In this document: one piece after another, positions 17,221 to 25,175 of the stretch
Layout of the letters: the number at the start of each line of letters is the position of its first letter
Numbering within the stretch: the first letter of the stretch is position 1
DNA from: an uncultured Bacilli bacterium
GTDB lineage: Bacteria > Bacillota_I > Bacilli_A > RF39 > UBA660
Direction: 5' to 3'
Length of the DNA stretch: 42,319 nt
NCBI GenBank assembly: GCA_934130005.1
Contig: CAKOXD010000010.1
Coordinates: 1-42,319 of the forward strand
Notes under the pieces: generated by a model
Database searches by the model: none
Told to the model about the DNA's origin: nothing
Seen by the model: the letters and a program-made list of their open reading frames with translations, nothing else
Translations under genes and position numbers: made by a program

Positions 17221-17229
17221 ATTATATCA
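17221..17229 (-). promoter_or_regulatory. Extended -10 promoter of tRNA-Arg
   Basis: TGATATAAT on the minus strand. The expected transcription start falls within about two bases of the mature tRNA 5' end, so little or no 5' trimming would be needed. Confidence 0.7.
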
Positions 17230-17235
17230 TAATTT

Positions 17236-17266
17236 AAAAAAAAAGAATATTTTTATTTAAATATTC
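17236..17266 (-). terminator. Intrinsic terminator of the HD-domain gene
   Basis: 8-base stem (17245-17252 with 17259-17266), 6-base loop holding the stop codon (17253-17255), then a run of nine T on the minus strand. Confidence 0.8.
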
Positions 17267-17747
17267 CAAATAATACTAATATTAATAAATTAGTAGCATA
17301 CTTAAATTTTAATCTAAATTTAAATGAAAATTCATAGGTTGCAACTAGTTTATCTATAGTACTAACCAATATACTTTCTTTATATTTTGGTAAACATTTA
17401 TATATTGGAAACATATGTGATTCTATTATATTTTTTTCTCTTTTAGATAAATCAAAATTCTTTTCTGCATTACAAAGTGCTACCTTTGGATGAGTAAACA
17501 TAGAAATCAATTTTTCTTTTATACTTCTTTTTTCTTCACTCATAAAAAAGTCATGTAAAAGTCCTGCACGTGCTACTTCTACATAATTTAATTTTAATTT
17601 TTTTGCTATTTTATATGATATATATGAAACACGTATTGAATGTTCATATCTTGTTATTCCATGATGTTCTATATATCTTATTTTATCAAATTCTTTATTA
17701 TCTAATATATCATCAACAATAGAATTATATTCATTGTTTAATTTCAT
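17253..17747 (-). CDS. HD-domain phosphohydrolase-like protein
   Basis: 164 residues with the metal-binding HD signature: H in RYEHSIRVS, HD in LLHDFF, and a later D in STIDKLVATYE. HD proteins hydrolyse phosphate esters of nucleotides or related compounds in the cytoplasm; a substrate cannot be named. A His after the HD pair (SHMFPI) follows the arrangement of small HD hydrolases. The C-terminus is hydrophobic (NLLILVLFGIF) and could associate with membrane. GAGGTGA is the ribosome site. It is a single-gene unit with an extended -10 promoter and its own terminator. Confidence 0.8.
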   Translation of the reverse strand: MKLNNEYNSIVDDILDNKEFDKIRYIEHHGITRYEHSIRVSYISYKIAKKLKLNYVEVARAGLLHDFFMSEEKRSIKEKLISMFTHPKVALCNAEKNFDLSKREKNIIESHMFPIYKCLPKYKESILVSTIDKLVATYEFSFKFRLKFKYATNLLILVLFGIFK

Positions 17748-17771
17748 TTAAGTCACCTCAAACACTATTAC

Positions 17772-17780
17772 ATTATATCA
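17772..17780 (-). promoter_or_regulatory. Extended -10 promoter of the HD-domain gene
   Basis: TGATATAAT on the minus strand, 25 bases before the start codon. Further upstream is a small inverted repeat (ATGTT...AACAT). Confidence 0.65.
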
Positions 17781-17817
17781 TAATAATATGTTTTTTAACA
17801 TTATTTTTGCTCAAATT

Positions 17818-17850
17818 AAAAAAATATTCTATTTTTCTAAGAATATTTTT
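17818..17850 (-). terminator. Intrinsic terminator of the glycosylation operon
   Basis: 11-base stem (17820-17830 with 17840-17850), 9-base loop, T run beyond it. The gtrA stop codon (17829-17831) lies at the inner end of the stem. Confidence 0.8.
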
Positions 17851-18212
17851 CTTGTTATAAAGTTAAATACCATTACTATAATTGTTGATATTATCTTTGT
17901 TATCATATAATAAATACTTAATATTTCTACACCAAACCACATTATTATCTGATTTAGTATCAATCCAATTACACTAAATGTTACAAATATAATAAAGTTT
18001 TTTTTCTTTTCATTTTGCCTTTTTACATTAAATACCCATTTTACACTTAATATATAGTTGAATATAGTTGATATTGTAAATGATATAATTGATGATATTA
18101 GATAGTAAATATTAAATATATCTGTACATATAAATAATATTATATAATCTATTAGAAAGCATATACCTCCTACAATACCAAATTTGAATATTTGTTTAAT
18201 TATTTTTTCCAT
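17829..18212 (-). CDS. GtrA-family membrane protein
   Basis: 127 residues with four membrane helices and the family start KFGIVGGICFLIDYIILF, plus a FNYILSVKWVF segment between helices 2 and 3. GtrA proteins are small integral membrane proteins thought to move or help move polyprenyl-linked sugars across the membrane for surface glycosylation. It overlaps the end of the GT2 gene by 17 bases, so the two are co-translated. Together with the DPM-like GT2 and the DUF6020-like protein it makes a three-part cassette: make lipid-linked sugar, flip it, transfer it outside. Confidence 0.88.
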   Translation of the reverse strand: MEKIIKQIFKFGIVGGICFLIDYIILFICTDIFNIYYLISSIISFTISTIFNYILSVKWVFNVKRQNEKKKNFIIFVTFSVIGLILNQIIMWFGVEILSIYYMITKIISTIIVMVFNFITRKIFLEK

Positions 18213-19128
18213 TTTTTGTTCCTATTAATATAAGTTCAAATAATTGTCTATGTTTTTTTACTACTACATCTAATATTACTCCACAAACAAATAAAAGTAA
18301 TGAAATAAGTAATAAGAATCCACTAAATATAAATGTTGGAAATCTTGGAACTAATCCTGTTTTAAAGTATTCAACAAATACCGGTATTCCAAATAGTACT
18401 GATAACAATAGGAATAATATACTTAATATACTAAAGAATAAAAATGGTTTATATTCTCTAAATAATCTCTCTATTGTTTTTAAAACTCTAAATCCATCTT
18501 TATAAGTATTTAATTTTGATACACTACCTTCTGGTCTATCTTTATAATCAACAGGTATCTCTTTTAATAAAAAGTTTTTATCTAATGCATGAATTGTCAT
18601 TTCTGTTTCGATTTCAAATCCTTTTGATAGAATTGGAAATGTTTTTACAAATTCATAACTAAATGCTCTATAACCTGTCATTATATCTCTAACATTACTT
18701 TTAAATAGAAAATTTATAAGTCCTCTTACTAATCTGTTTCCAAAGTTATGAAATGGTCTTTTATTTTCTTTAAAATATGTACTTGATAGTCTATCACCTA
18801 TTACCATATCTGCTTTTTTTTCTAATATTAAATTACACATTTCTCTAGCGCTTTTTGCAGGATATGTATCATCTCCGTCTATCATTAGGTAACATTCTGC
18901 TTCTATATCTTTAAACATTGTTCTAATAACATTTCCTTTACCTTGACGATATTCATACTTTATAATTGCTCCTGCTTTACTTGCTATTTTATCTGTACCA
19001 TCTGTTGAATTATTGTCATATACATAAATTGTTGCTTCTGGTAATGCCTCTTTATAATCTTTTACTACTTTTTCTATTGTTAATGCTTCATTATAACATG
19101 GAATTAAAACTGCTATTTTATCTTTCAT
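18196..19128 (-). CDS. Family 2 glycosyltransferase, polyprenyl-phosphate sugar type
   Basis: 310 residues. A GT-A domain (about 1-225) shows AVLIPCYNEALTIEKVV, VYDNNSTDGT, and the metal-binding LMIDGDDTYP, followed by GYRAFS and EIETEM, as in dolichol/undecaprenyl-phosphate mannosyl- or glucosyltransferases. Two membrane helices follow (about 231-255 and 268-290). It should load a sugar from a nucleotide donor onto undecaprenyl phosphate at the cytoplasmic face. The start overlaps the end of the upstream DUF6020-like gene by 11 bases. Which sugar is used cannot be told. Confidence 0.88.
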   Translation of the reverse strand: MKDKIAVLIPCYNEALTIEKVVKDYKEALPEATIYVYDNNSTDGTDKIASKAGAIIKYEYRQGKGNVIRTMFKDIEAECYLMIDGDDTYPAKSAREMCNLILEKKADMVIGDRLSSTYFKENKRPFHNFGNRLVRGLINFLFKSNVRDIMTGYRAFSYEFVKTFPILSKGFEIETEMTIHALDKNFLLKEIPVDYKDRPEGSVSKLNTYKDGFRVLKTIERLFREYKPFLFFSILSILFLLLSVLFGIPVFVEYFKTGLVPRFPTFIFSGFLLLISLLLFVCGVILDVVVKKHRQLFELILIGTKNGKNN

Positions 19129-20776
19129 CTATTACACCTTCTTTTATAAATATTCCTAAATTTAACATAAGAGCAAACACATATGGAAGTGCATATCTAA
19201 AATATGCATTTACTGGTGATGCTATACAAACCAATATTAATATATATGATGGTATTAAATATACAGCACTTTTATATTTCTTTTTATAGATTAAATATAC
19301 TAACATAAATATTAAAATCCAAACATTAAATGCTATATTAACTATTAAACCAATAACTGGTATATATGGAAAGCTTACACCATAATATGATAGGAATTTT
19401 CTACTTTCTTTTAAATCATTATAATGGTAATCAAAACCGTCTTCTACTACTTTATCATAATATTTATAGTAAATAAACCATCTTGTTTTTAAAGGATAAA
19501 AATATCCATATGTATTATCTATTGTTGCTTCTATATAAGTTATAGGATGTTTTGTAAATTCTTTAAACCAAACTCTAAAATATTTATTTAAATCTTCTTT
19601 TTTATAGTATCTATTAAATTCATTTTTTACTGGATCTGATATATCACTTTTATATCTCTTAGCTAAAGTATCATAATTAAGCAATTTATCTATTGCTTTT
19701 TTTTCTTCTTTTGTTACTTCTCTATCATGATATTTTACATATCTAGCTGTTTGTTGAAATGGTATTGAAAGCATTTCTCTAACACTAGTTGGTGTTATTT
19801 TAAAATATGGAAGTATTATATTATTGTAAGAATAATTAAAAATTATTATCACCAAAAATATTAAAATTAATTTTATTTTTTTTCTTATTTTTTTATCTAT
19901 AAAGAATAAAAATGGAAATGATAATACTATAACATGTATACCATTATTTCTAAATAAAATTATAAGTATTAATAAAATTATTATTTTAACAATATTTTTT
20001 ATTTTTATATCATCACATTTTATTAGTTTATAAATTGTTATTATATAAAGTATTATAAGTGATCCAAATATTACATCTTTTACAGCACTCATAGCGTAAA
20101 AAGGAAATATTGGTACAAATGAATATATTATAAGAGAAAATAACAAATATTTTTTACTTAATTTTAAATCATTCATAAATTTTATAGTATAAGCAAGTAC
20201 TGATGACAATATTAATGTTTGTATTAAACTATATATAAAGAATCCTAAATTAACATTATTTATAATTTTCCCTATTTTTACACATGTTCCTAAAAGTAGT
20301 GTGTGTATAACTGGATGATGATTTGTTATTAACACATTTGGATCTAATAATACAACATAAGTTGAATATTTATTTGGTATTTTAAAATATTGTTTTATTT
20401 GAAAACTTGGATCTGGTGATAATATACTTGGATAAAACGATATTATATATGGTAACCAACATATTAAAATAAATATTAAACTAAATAAAAATGGATGTTT
20501 TAAAAATAGTTTATATAGTTTTGTTTTTTTTATTTTATTTATTATTTTAGACTTATTTAATTTATCTAATATTTTAAATTCTTTATGTTCTAAAATTTCA
20601 AATATTTTTGAAAATATTAAATAAAACACTGCTAGTGATATAATAGCAATTATTAAGTTAATAATTATATTTTCTTCTATAAATTTAAAACTGTCACTTA
20701 CATAGAATGAATTACCTATTACTATAATAATTGTAAATAATATACTTAAAAATGTTAAAAAAACCTTTTTTCTCAT
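19118..20776 (-). CDS. Multi-pass membrane protein, DUF6020-like, probable GT-C type glycosyltransferase
   Basis: 552 residues with about ten to twelve membrane helices. Between the first helices and the main bundle stand PSILSPDPSFQIKQY and ITNHHPVIHTLLLG, an external loop with acidic and His residues like those of GT-C enzymes and of the DUF6020 family. A long external segment follows about residue 330, with CLAMPED-like basic and aromatic residues and an external segment of over 100 residues to about 460. Its place next to a lipid-sugar synthase and GtrA suggests that it transfers the lipid-carried sugar onto a surface polymer such as teichoic acid, but this is inference. The promoter is an extended -10 at 20802-20810; AAGGAAG is the ribosome site. 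Confidence 0.72.
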   Translation of the reverse strand: MRKKVFLTFLSILFTIIIVIGNSFYVSDSFKFIEENIIINLIIAIISLAVFYLIFSKIFEILEHKEFKILDKLNKSKIINKIKKTKLYKLFLKHPFLFSLIFILICWLPYIISFYPSILSPDPSFQIKQYFKIPNKYSTYVVLLDPNVLITNHHPVIHTLLLGTCVKIGKIINNVNLGFFIYSLIQTLILSSVLAYTIKFMNDLKLSKKYLLFSLIIYSFVPIFPFYAMSAVKDVIFGSLIILYIITIYKLIKCDDIKIKNIVKIIILLILIILFRNNGIHVIVLSFPFLFFIDKKIRKKIKLILIFLVIIIFNYSYNNIILPYFKITPTSVREMLSIPFQQTARYVKYHDREVTKEEKKAIDKLLNYDTLAKRYKSDISDPVKNEFNRYYKKEDLNKYFRVWFKEFTKHPITYIEATIDNTYGYFYPLKTRWFIYYKYYDKVVEDGFDYHYNDLKESRKFLSYYGVSFPYIPVIGLIVNIAFNVWILIFMLVYLIYKKKYKSAVYLIPSYILILVCIASPVNAYFRYALPYVFALMLNLGIFIKEGVIDER

Positions 20777-20801
20777 ACTAATCTTCCTTCAAACTATATA
20801 A

Positions 20802-20810
20802 ATTATAACA
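20802..20810 (-). promoter_or_regulatory. Extended -10 promoter of the glycosylation operon
   Basis: TGTTATAAT on the minus strand, 26 bases before the ATG at 20776. Confidence 0.65.
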
Positions 20811-20844
20811 ATAATAATATTTATTGTAAAGAAACTATAATATT

Positions 20845-20874
20845 AAAAAGATATATTTTTTAATATATCTTTTT
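20845..20874 (-). terminator. Intrinsic terminator of the rhomboid gene
   Basis: 13-base perfect stem (20845-20857 with 20862-20874), 4-base loop. The rhomboid stop codon begins at 20873-20875. The stem is almost all A/T, so its strength is uncertain. Confidence 0.7.
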
Positions 20875-22024
20875 ATCTAAATAATAAATATATAATAAAA
20901 CTTGTAAAAATTATTGTAATTATTAATCCATTTAGTTTTTCTTTATTTGTTGATTTATACTTTATACCAAGTACAGATGATATTAAGAATCCTCCTATAA
21001 ATCCTCCTATATGTGCGGATACATCTATTCCACTCAACAAAAATCCTAACATAAAGTTAAATATTAATAATGGAATTATTTGTGATCTTATAACGTTTCC
21101 TAAATATACTCTATAATGATATCCAAAATATATAAGTGATCCAAATAGACCAAAAATAGCTCCACTTGCTCCTGCTGATACACTAGTTGTGAAAAGACAA
21201 GAGAATAAACTTCCCATAACAGCACTAAATAAATATATTATTAAATATTTTGTTTTTCCATAAAAACTTTCTATTTGTGGTCCTATTATATATAAAGCAT
21301 ACATATTAAATACTAAATGTAGAATTCCAATATGTAAAAAGCTACTTGTTAATAATCTATAAATTTCTCCATTTTTTACATATTGTGAATAGTTTGCTCC
21401 AAAATCTAATAGTGTATTTACATCATAACTTCCGTTTCCTATAACATACATTGCTAAAAAAATTAATATATTTAGCGCTATAAGTATATATGTAATAATA
21501 GGTGTTTTTTTCTTAAATATATCATTTGCTTTATAATTTTCTTCTTCATTTTTTTTGCTGATATCACTTGTTATTTTCATAAATAAATTCATTCCTTTTT
21601 CTTTAAAGTTTGTATCTTTAGTTATTTCAGGATAATTTTTAATAACAAAGTCATATTTATTTAAATCTTTTATATTTTTAATTCCAGCACAATCTATATG
21701 ATTATAATTCATTTTATTTATATCAACATTTTCATTTAAATTTACAAAAATACTTAATACATCCATATTAAATGATAATGTTTTTTTCTTTATTTGTTTT
21801 GTTATTTGTTTTGTCTTGAATAAATCAAAATTTAATTGCTCATCATTATGAATATAGTCTGTTACAATTCTGACTATCTCATATGATTCATTATCCATAT
21901 TTTCAAGCCAAATTTCATTTTTTGCTCCATGTAAGACTATTGGATTATAATTTTTTTCTGTTATAAAATAATGTAATAATTTCATCACTATTTCATCATT
22001 TTTATCTATTACAAATTCTTCCAT
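20873..22024 (-). CDS. Rhomboid intramembrane serine protease with N-terminal cytosolic domain
   Basis: 383 residues. The C-terminal half is a rhomboid: SFLHIGILHLVFNMYALY in helices 1-2, the catalytic Ser in GASGAIFGLFG and the catalytic His in SAHIGGFIGGFL, seven membrane helices in all. Residues 1-170 form a soluble domain resembling the N-terminal part of Bacillus YqgP/GluP (for example the ESYEIVRIV segment). The C-terminal TPR repeats of GluP are missing. It cuts membrane-spanning substrates; in Bacillus GluP acts in membrane protein quality control with FtsH. AGGAGG, a strong ribosome site, precedes the ATG. Divergent from tspO. Confidence 0.9.
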   Translation of the reverse strand: MEEFVIDKNDEIVMKLLHYFITEKNYNPIVLHGAKNEIWLENMDNESYEIVRIVTDYIHNDEQLNFDLFKTKQITKQIKKKTLSFNMDVLSIFVNLNENVDINKMNYNHIDCAGIKNIKDLNKYDFVIKNYPEITKDTNFKEKGMNLFMKITSDISKKNEEENYKANDIFKKKTPIITYILIALNILIFLAMYVIGNGSYDVNTLLDFGANYSQYVKNGEIYRLLTSSFLHIGILHLVFNMYALYIIGPQIESFYGKTKYLIIYLFSAVMGSLFSCLFTTSVSAGASGAIFGLFGSLIYFGYHYRVYLGNVIRSQIIPLLIFNFMLGFLLSGIDVSAHIGGFIGGFLISSVLGIKYKSTNKEKLNGLIITIIFTSFIIYLLFR

Positions 22025-22042
22025 ATTTCCTCCTGTAATATT

Positions 22043-22071
22043 ATTTTAATACTTTTAATATAATATGTAAA
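22043..22071 (-). promoter_or_regulatory. Promoter of the rhomboid gene
   Basis: Minus strand: -35 TTTACA (22066-22071), 17-base spacer, -10 TAAAAT (22043-22048). Confidence 0.55.
22059..22064 (+). promoter_or_regulatory. -10 box of tspO
   Basis: TATAAT 16 bases before the ATG. No good -35 or TG extension is seen. It overlaps the divergent rhomboid promoter, so the two could compete for polymerase. Confidence 0.45.
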
Positions 22072-22080
22072 GGTGATTAT

Positions 22081-22533
22081 ATGTTTAAAAAAGTACTAAA
22101 ATTTTTATTGTTTTTAGCTCCTTGGTTTTTATCTAGTATAATTTGCAATGATTATAGTTATTTTGATTCTATAAATATTCCTTTTTTTACAATACCAAAA
22201 TTTTTATTTGGAATTGTATGGCCTATATTGTATATTTTAATAACTATAAGTATTTTTATAATCAGTGAAAGTAATTATTATAATTTACGTGATTATAAAA
22301 AAGATTTATTTTACAATTATATTTTTAATCAATTATACACAATTATATTTTTCTGCTTTAAAAATAATTTTATAGCTTTTATTGACGTTTTATTAACTTT
22401 ATTAACTTCTTTATTTTTATATTATGAAACTAAAGAGATTAATAAAAAAGCTAGCAAATTTTTAATTTTTTATGTTTTGTTTTTAATTTATGCTTTAATT
22501 TTAAGCATAACAATATATTTCATTAATCTTTAA
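22081..22533 (+). CDS. tspO: TspO/MBR family membrane protein
   Basis: 150 residues, five membrane helices, the size of the TspO/MBR family. Family features: PWFLSS at the end of helix 1, PKFLFGIVWPILYILI (the conserved P..fg.vW..LY motif), and a degenerate NYIFNQLYTIIFF in helix 3 where the family usually has Q.LN..W. TspO proteins bind porphyrins and sterols and act in stress or tetrapyrrole handling; the role in this organism is unknown. The tryptophan content is low for the family, in keeping with the AT-rich genome. AGGTGAT lies before the ATG. Its 3' end overlaps the convergent rluD gene by 11 bases and no separate terminator was seen. Confidence 0.8.
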   Translation: MFKKVLKFLLFLAPWFLSSIICNDYSYFDSINIPFFTIPKFLFGIVWPILYILITISIFIISESNYYNLRDYKKDLFYNYIFNQLYTIIFFCFKNNFIAFIDVLLTLLTSLFLYYETKEINKKASKFLIFYVLFLIYALILSITIYFINL

Positions 22534-23410
22534 ATTTTTTTAATATATTTAGAAAACACTCTGGTAATTCACTTGTAAATTCCATATATTTATTAGTTGT
22601 TGGATGAACAAAACCCAATTCTTTTGCATGTAAGCATTGTCCTGTATTATCTATTAGTTTTCTCTTGCCATAAACAGGATCATTTACTATTGGATATCCT
22701 ATATAATTCATATGTACTCTTATTTGATGTGTTCTTCCTGTTTCTAGTTCTAGTTCTATTAATGTTGCATTACTATATCTTTCTAATACTTTAAAATGTG
22801 TTACAGCATCTTTTGAATTTATATCAGTAACTGCCATTTTTTTTCTATCTTTTAAATCTCTTCCTATTGGAGCATCTATTGTTCCTGTATCTGTATTAAT
22901 AACTCCCCATACTAAAGCAACATATTTTCTATGTGTTGTTTTTTCTTCTAGTTGTTTTGCTAAAGCAAGATGGGCTTTATCATTTTTAGCAACCATTAAA
23001 AGCCCTGTTGTATATGCGTCTATTCTATGAACTATTCCTGGTCTAAATTCACCATTTATACTACTTAGTTTTGAATGATACATAAGCCCATTTACTAATG
23101 TATGATTAAAGTTTCCAACGGCTGGATGAACAACTACTCCATTTGCTTTATTTACAACTATTACATCATCATCTTCATATACAATATCTAAATCCATTTT
23201 TTCAGGCATTACATTCATAACTTCTTCTTTTATTTCTTTTATTGAAATAACATCATTTTCTTTTAACATATAACTTTTTTTTGTTTCTTTGTTATTAACT
23301 AGTATATTTTTTTCTTTAATTAATTTTTCTATTTTACTTCTTGTATAATCTAAATTACTTGCTAAATATTGATCTAATCTTATATTATTTTTTTCTACTT
23401 TTATTTCCAT
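22523..23410 (-). CDS. rluD: RluD-type 23S rRNA pseudouridine synthase
   Basis: 295 residues. S4 RNA-binding domain at about 10-70 (RLDQYLASNLDYTRSKIEKL), then the catalytic domain with GIVHRIDAYTTGLLMVAKN, in which Asp is the nucleophile, and TGRTHQIRVHMNYIGYP. The RluA/RluD family modifies helix 69 of 23S rRNA in many bacteria. The usual RLDxxTSG is RIDAYTTG here, a conservative variation. The AUG at 23410 has AAGGAAG upstream and lies inside the end of lspA (26-base overlap), the common lspA-rluD pair of Bacillota. Confidence 0.92.
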   Translation of the reverse strand: MEIKVEKNNIRLDQYLASNLDYTRSKIEKLIKEKNILVNNKETKKSYMLKENDVISIKEIKEEVMNVMPEKMDLDIVYEDDDVIVVNKANGVVVHPAVGNFNHTLVNGLMYHSKLSSINGEFRPGIVHRIDAYTTGLLMVAKNDKAHLALAKQLEEKTTHRKYVALVWGVINTDTGTIDAPIGRDLKDRKKMAVTDINSKDAVTHFKVLERYSNATLIELELETGRTHQIRVHMNYIGYPIVNDPVYGKRKLIDNTGQCLHAKELGFVHPTTNKYMEFTSELPECFLNILKKFKD

Positions 23411-23858
23411 TTTTATCTTCCTTTATACTTATTATAATTAATACTATAGTACTTATTACGATACACATATCTGCAAAGTTGAATACGGGATAGTTATATC
23501 CTCCAAAGTTAAAATCTAAGTAGTCTATTACAAATCCATATCTTATTCTATCTATTAAATTTCCAATTATTCCACCTATAAGTGTTCCATAAAATACATA
23601 TTCTATTTTTAAAAATTTTTCTTTTTTCTTTATTAATACAAATATAAACATTAGTGCTAGTAATGTAATAATTATTAATGGTATTCTATTTCCAGATAAA
23701 ATACTCCATGCTGCACCTTCATTTTGTAAGTAAGTTATTCTAAAAAAATTTCTTATTATATTTATACTTTCTGTAAATCTTAAATTTGTAATGATTAAAT
23801 ATTTTATTATTTGATCTAATAATATAGTTACTATGCTTATAATTGTTAATTTTTTCAT
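23385..23858 (-). CDS. lspA: Lipoprotein signal peptidase (signal peptidase II)
   Basis: 157 residues, four membrane helices. Catalytic aspartates lie in IGNLIDRIRYGFVIDYLDF and in FNFADMCI; LQNEGAAWSIL is the other family motif. It cuts the signal peptide of prolipoproteins just before the lipid-modified Cys, after Lgt has acted. It is translated from AGGTGATAAAATG and co-transcribed with rluD. Confidence 0.96.
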   Translation of the reverse strand: MKKLTIISIVTILLDQIIKYLIITNLRFTESINIIRNFFRITYLQNEGAAWSILSGNRIPLIIITLLALMFIFVLIKKKEKFLKIEYVFYGTLIGGIIGNLIDRIRYGFVIDYLDFNFGGYNYPVFNFADMCIVISTIVLIIISIKEDKNGNKSRKK

Positions 23859-23873
23859 TTTATCACCTAAACA

Positions 23874-23882
23874 ATTATAACA
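23874..23882 (-). promoter_or_regulatory. Extended -10 promoter of lspA-rluD
   Basis: TGTTATAAT on the minus strand, 16 bases before the lspA ATG, leaving a leader of about ten bases that is mostly Shine-Dalgarno. Confidence 0.7.
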
Positions 23883-23891
23883 TATAAAATA

Positions 23892-23912
23892 AAAAACATA
23901 AATTATGTTTTT
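23892..23912 (-). terminator. Intrinsic terminator of the GNAT gene
   Basis: AAAAACATAA pairs with TTATGTTTTT around a one- to five-base loop, followed by A/T-rich sequence; the stop codon (23903-23905) lies in it. Confidence 0.65.
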
Positions 23913-24364
23913 ATTTTTGATTTAATTTTATAGTTTATATTTTGTTTTGATAATACTATACAACCTATTCCTTCTTCTAATGCTTTTTCTGTTTCATCTA
24001 TATCAAAAGAAAATCCCGAATTATGTGCTGATGTTATTAAACTTTTATTATCACTACTAGTTCTTAAAATTATTTTTTTCCAAGATTCTTTTAAAACATT
24101 TTCTATTTCATTAAATGTTTTTGTTCCATATTTATTATTTCTATATTCAGATAGTATTCCTATATCAATTGAATAGCATTCATTTAATTCTTTATTTATT
24201 TTAACCATTCCTACATTAAGAGAATCTACATTTATTACATATGTATTATTATCTGCATGATTTAAAGTTATAACATTATTTTGAATTTCTAAATCATTTA
24301 TTATTCTTTTTTGTAAAGATAAATGATTTTCATTTAAAATATCAAATTTAATTAGTTTTAACAT
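23903..24364 (-). CDS. GNAT-like N-acetyltransferase
   Basis: 153 residues. The middle resembles the acetyl-CoA-binding core of GNAT proteins: SIDIGILSEYRNNKYGTKTFNEIENVL, where the (R/Q)xxGxG/A loop is RNNKYGT, followed by LRTSSDNKSLITSAHNSGF, the usual 'N..a...y.k.GF' end. It would transfer an acetyl group from acetyl-CoA to an amine; the acceptor is unknown. It follows one base after the membrane/coiled-coil gene at 24366, so the two are one transcript. AAGGAAA is the probable ribosome site. Confidence 0.65.
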   Translation of the reverse strand: MLKLIKFDILNENHLSLQKRIINDLEIQNNVITLNHADNNTYVINVDSLNVGMVKINKELNECYSIDIGILSEYRNNKYGTKTFNEIENVLKESWKKIILRTSSDNKSLITSAHNSGFSFDIDETEKALEEGIGCIVLSKQNINYKIKSKIKT

Positions 24365-24365
24365 T

Positions 24366-25103
24366 TTATTTTTCCTTCTTTTTTAATTGTTTATTATCTT
24401 GTTTATCATATAATTCATTATATATATTTTCTCTTATTATTAATAATTCACGTGGTAATAGGTTTGTTGTTTCTTCTTCTAATAGACCTAATTTGAATAA
24501 TTTAATATATTCTTCCTTATTTATCTCATAAAAAATTGTAGCATTTATCAAAGCTTGTAAATTTTTTTGTTCTAATGAATCATCTAAATCAAATATTTCA
24601 AATTGTTTTTGCTTATAAATTTCTTCTTGTTCTTTTAGTTTATTTTCTTCTATTTCCTTTAAAATACTCATATTTTTACTATATTGGTAAGATAATTCAG
24701 TACTTAATTTTTTATATGCTTTTATTTGTAAGTTCATTTCTTTCATTTTTTCTAATTTTTTATTTGTTATTAGTATTCCTATTCCTAAACCTAGTACTGC
24801 AAGTATTAATGGTAAATTATCTATTTGTATATCACAAAATGCTTTTAAAAAAAATCCTGCTGCAGCACTACCTATTGTTATAAGTGAAATATCACTTGCC
24901 TTTTCTAATAGAAGCTTTGATTCATACTCTATTATAAGCTTTATTAATTCATTATTTACCGTAATAGTATTTTTTATCGATTCTAAATTATTTTGTCTAA
25001 CTAATTTAGGTATAAAATTATCTGTATATTCTATTACTGTTTTGTTATTATTTTCGTCGAAAACATGAATATTTCCATTAGCATACATATATTTTTTATT
25101 CAT
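24366..25103 (-). CDS. Uncharacterised membrane protein with coiled coil
   Basis: 245 residues, family not recognised. Residues 1-70 are polar (beginning KKYMYANGNIHVFDE); two hydrophobic helices lie at about 72-90 and 96-113 (ISLITIGSAAAGFFLKAF, LPLILAVLGLGIGILI); 115-170 is a charged, probably coiled-coil stretch; the rest is acidic and helical. The two helices in a short hairpin put both ends on the same side, probably in the cytoplasm. It is the first gene of a two-gene unit with the GNAT protein. GGGGTGAT is the ribosome site. Confidence 0.6.
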   Translation of the reverse strand: MNKKYMYANGNIHVFDENNNKTVIEYTDNFIPKLVRQNNLESIKNTITVNNELIKLIIEYESKLLLEKASDISLITIGSAAAGFFLKAFCDIQIDNLPLILAVLGLGIGILITNKKLEKMKEMNLQIKAYKKLSTELSYQYSKNMSILKEIEENKLKEQEEIYKQKQFEIFDLDDSLEQKNLQALINATIFYEINKEEYIKLFKLGLLEEETTNLLPRELLIIRENIYNELYDKQDNKQLKKKEK

Positions 25104-25124
25104 AATATCACCCCGGATTTGAAT

Positions 25125-25133
25125 ATTATATCA
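25125..25133 (-). promoter_or_regulatory. Extended -10 promoter of the 24366-25103 gene
   Basis: TGATATAAT on the minus strand, 22 bases before the ATG. Confidence 0.65.
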
Positions 25134-25155
25134 TAAATTTTTATTTTTACAAGAA

Positions 25156-25175
25156 AAAATGGCATAAGCCATTTT
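25156..25175 (-). terminator. Intrinsic terminator of the Big_2/MBL gene
   Basis: 8-base stem AAAATGGC/GCCATTTT (25156-25163 with 25168-25175), loop of four, T run beyond. The stop codon (25174-25176) touches the stem. Confidence 0.85.
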
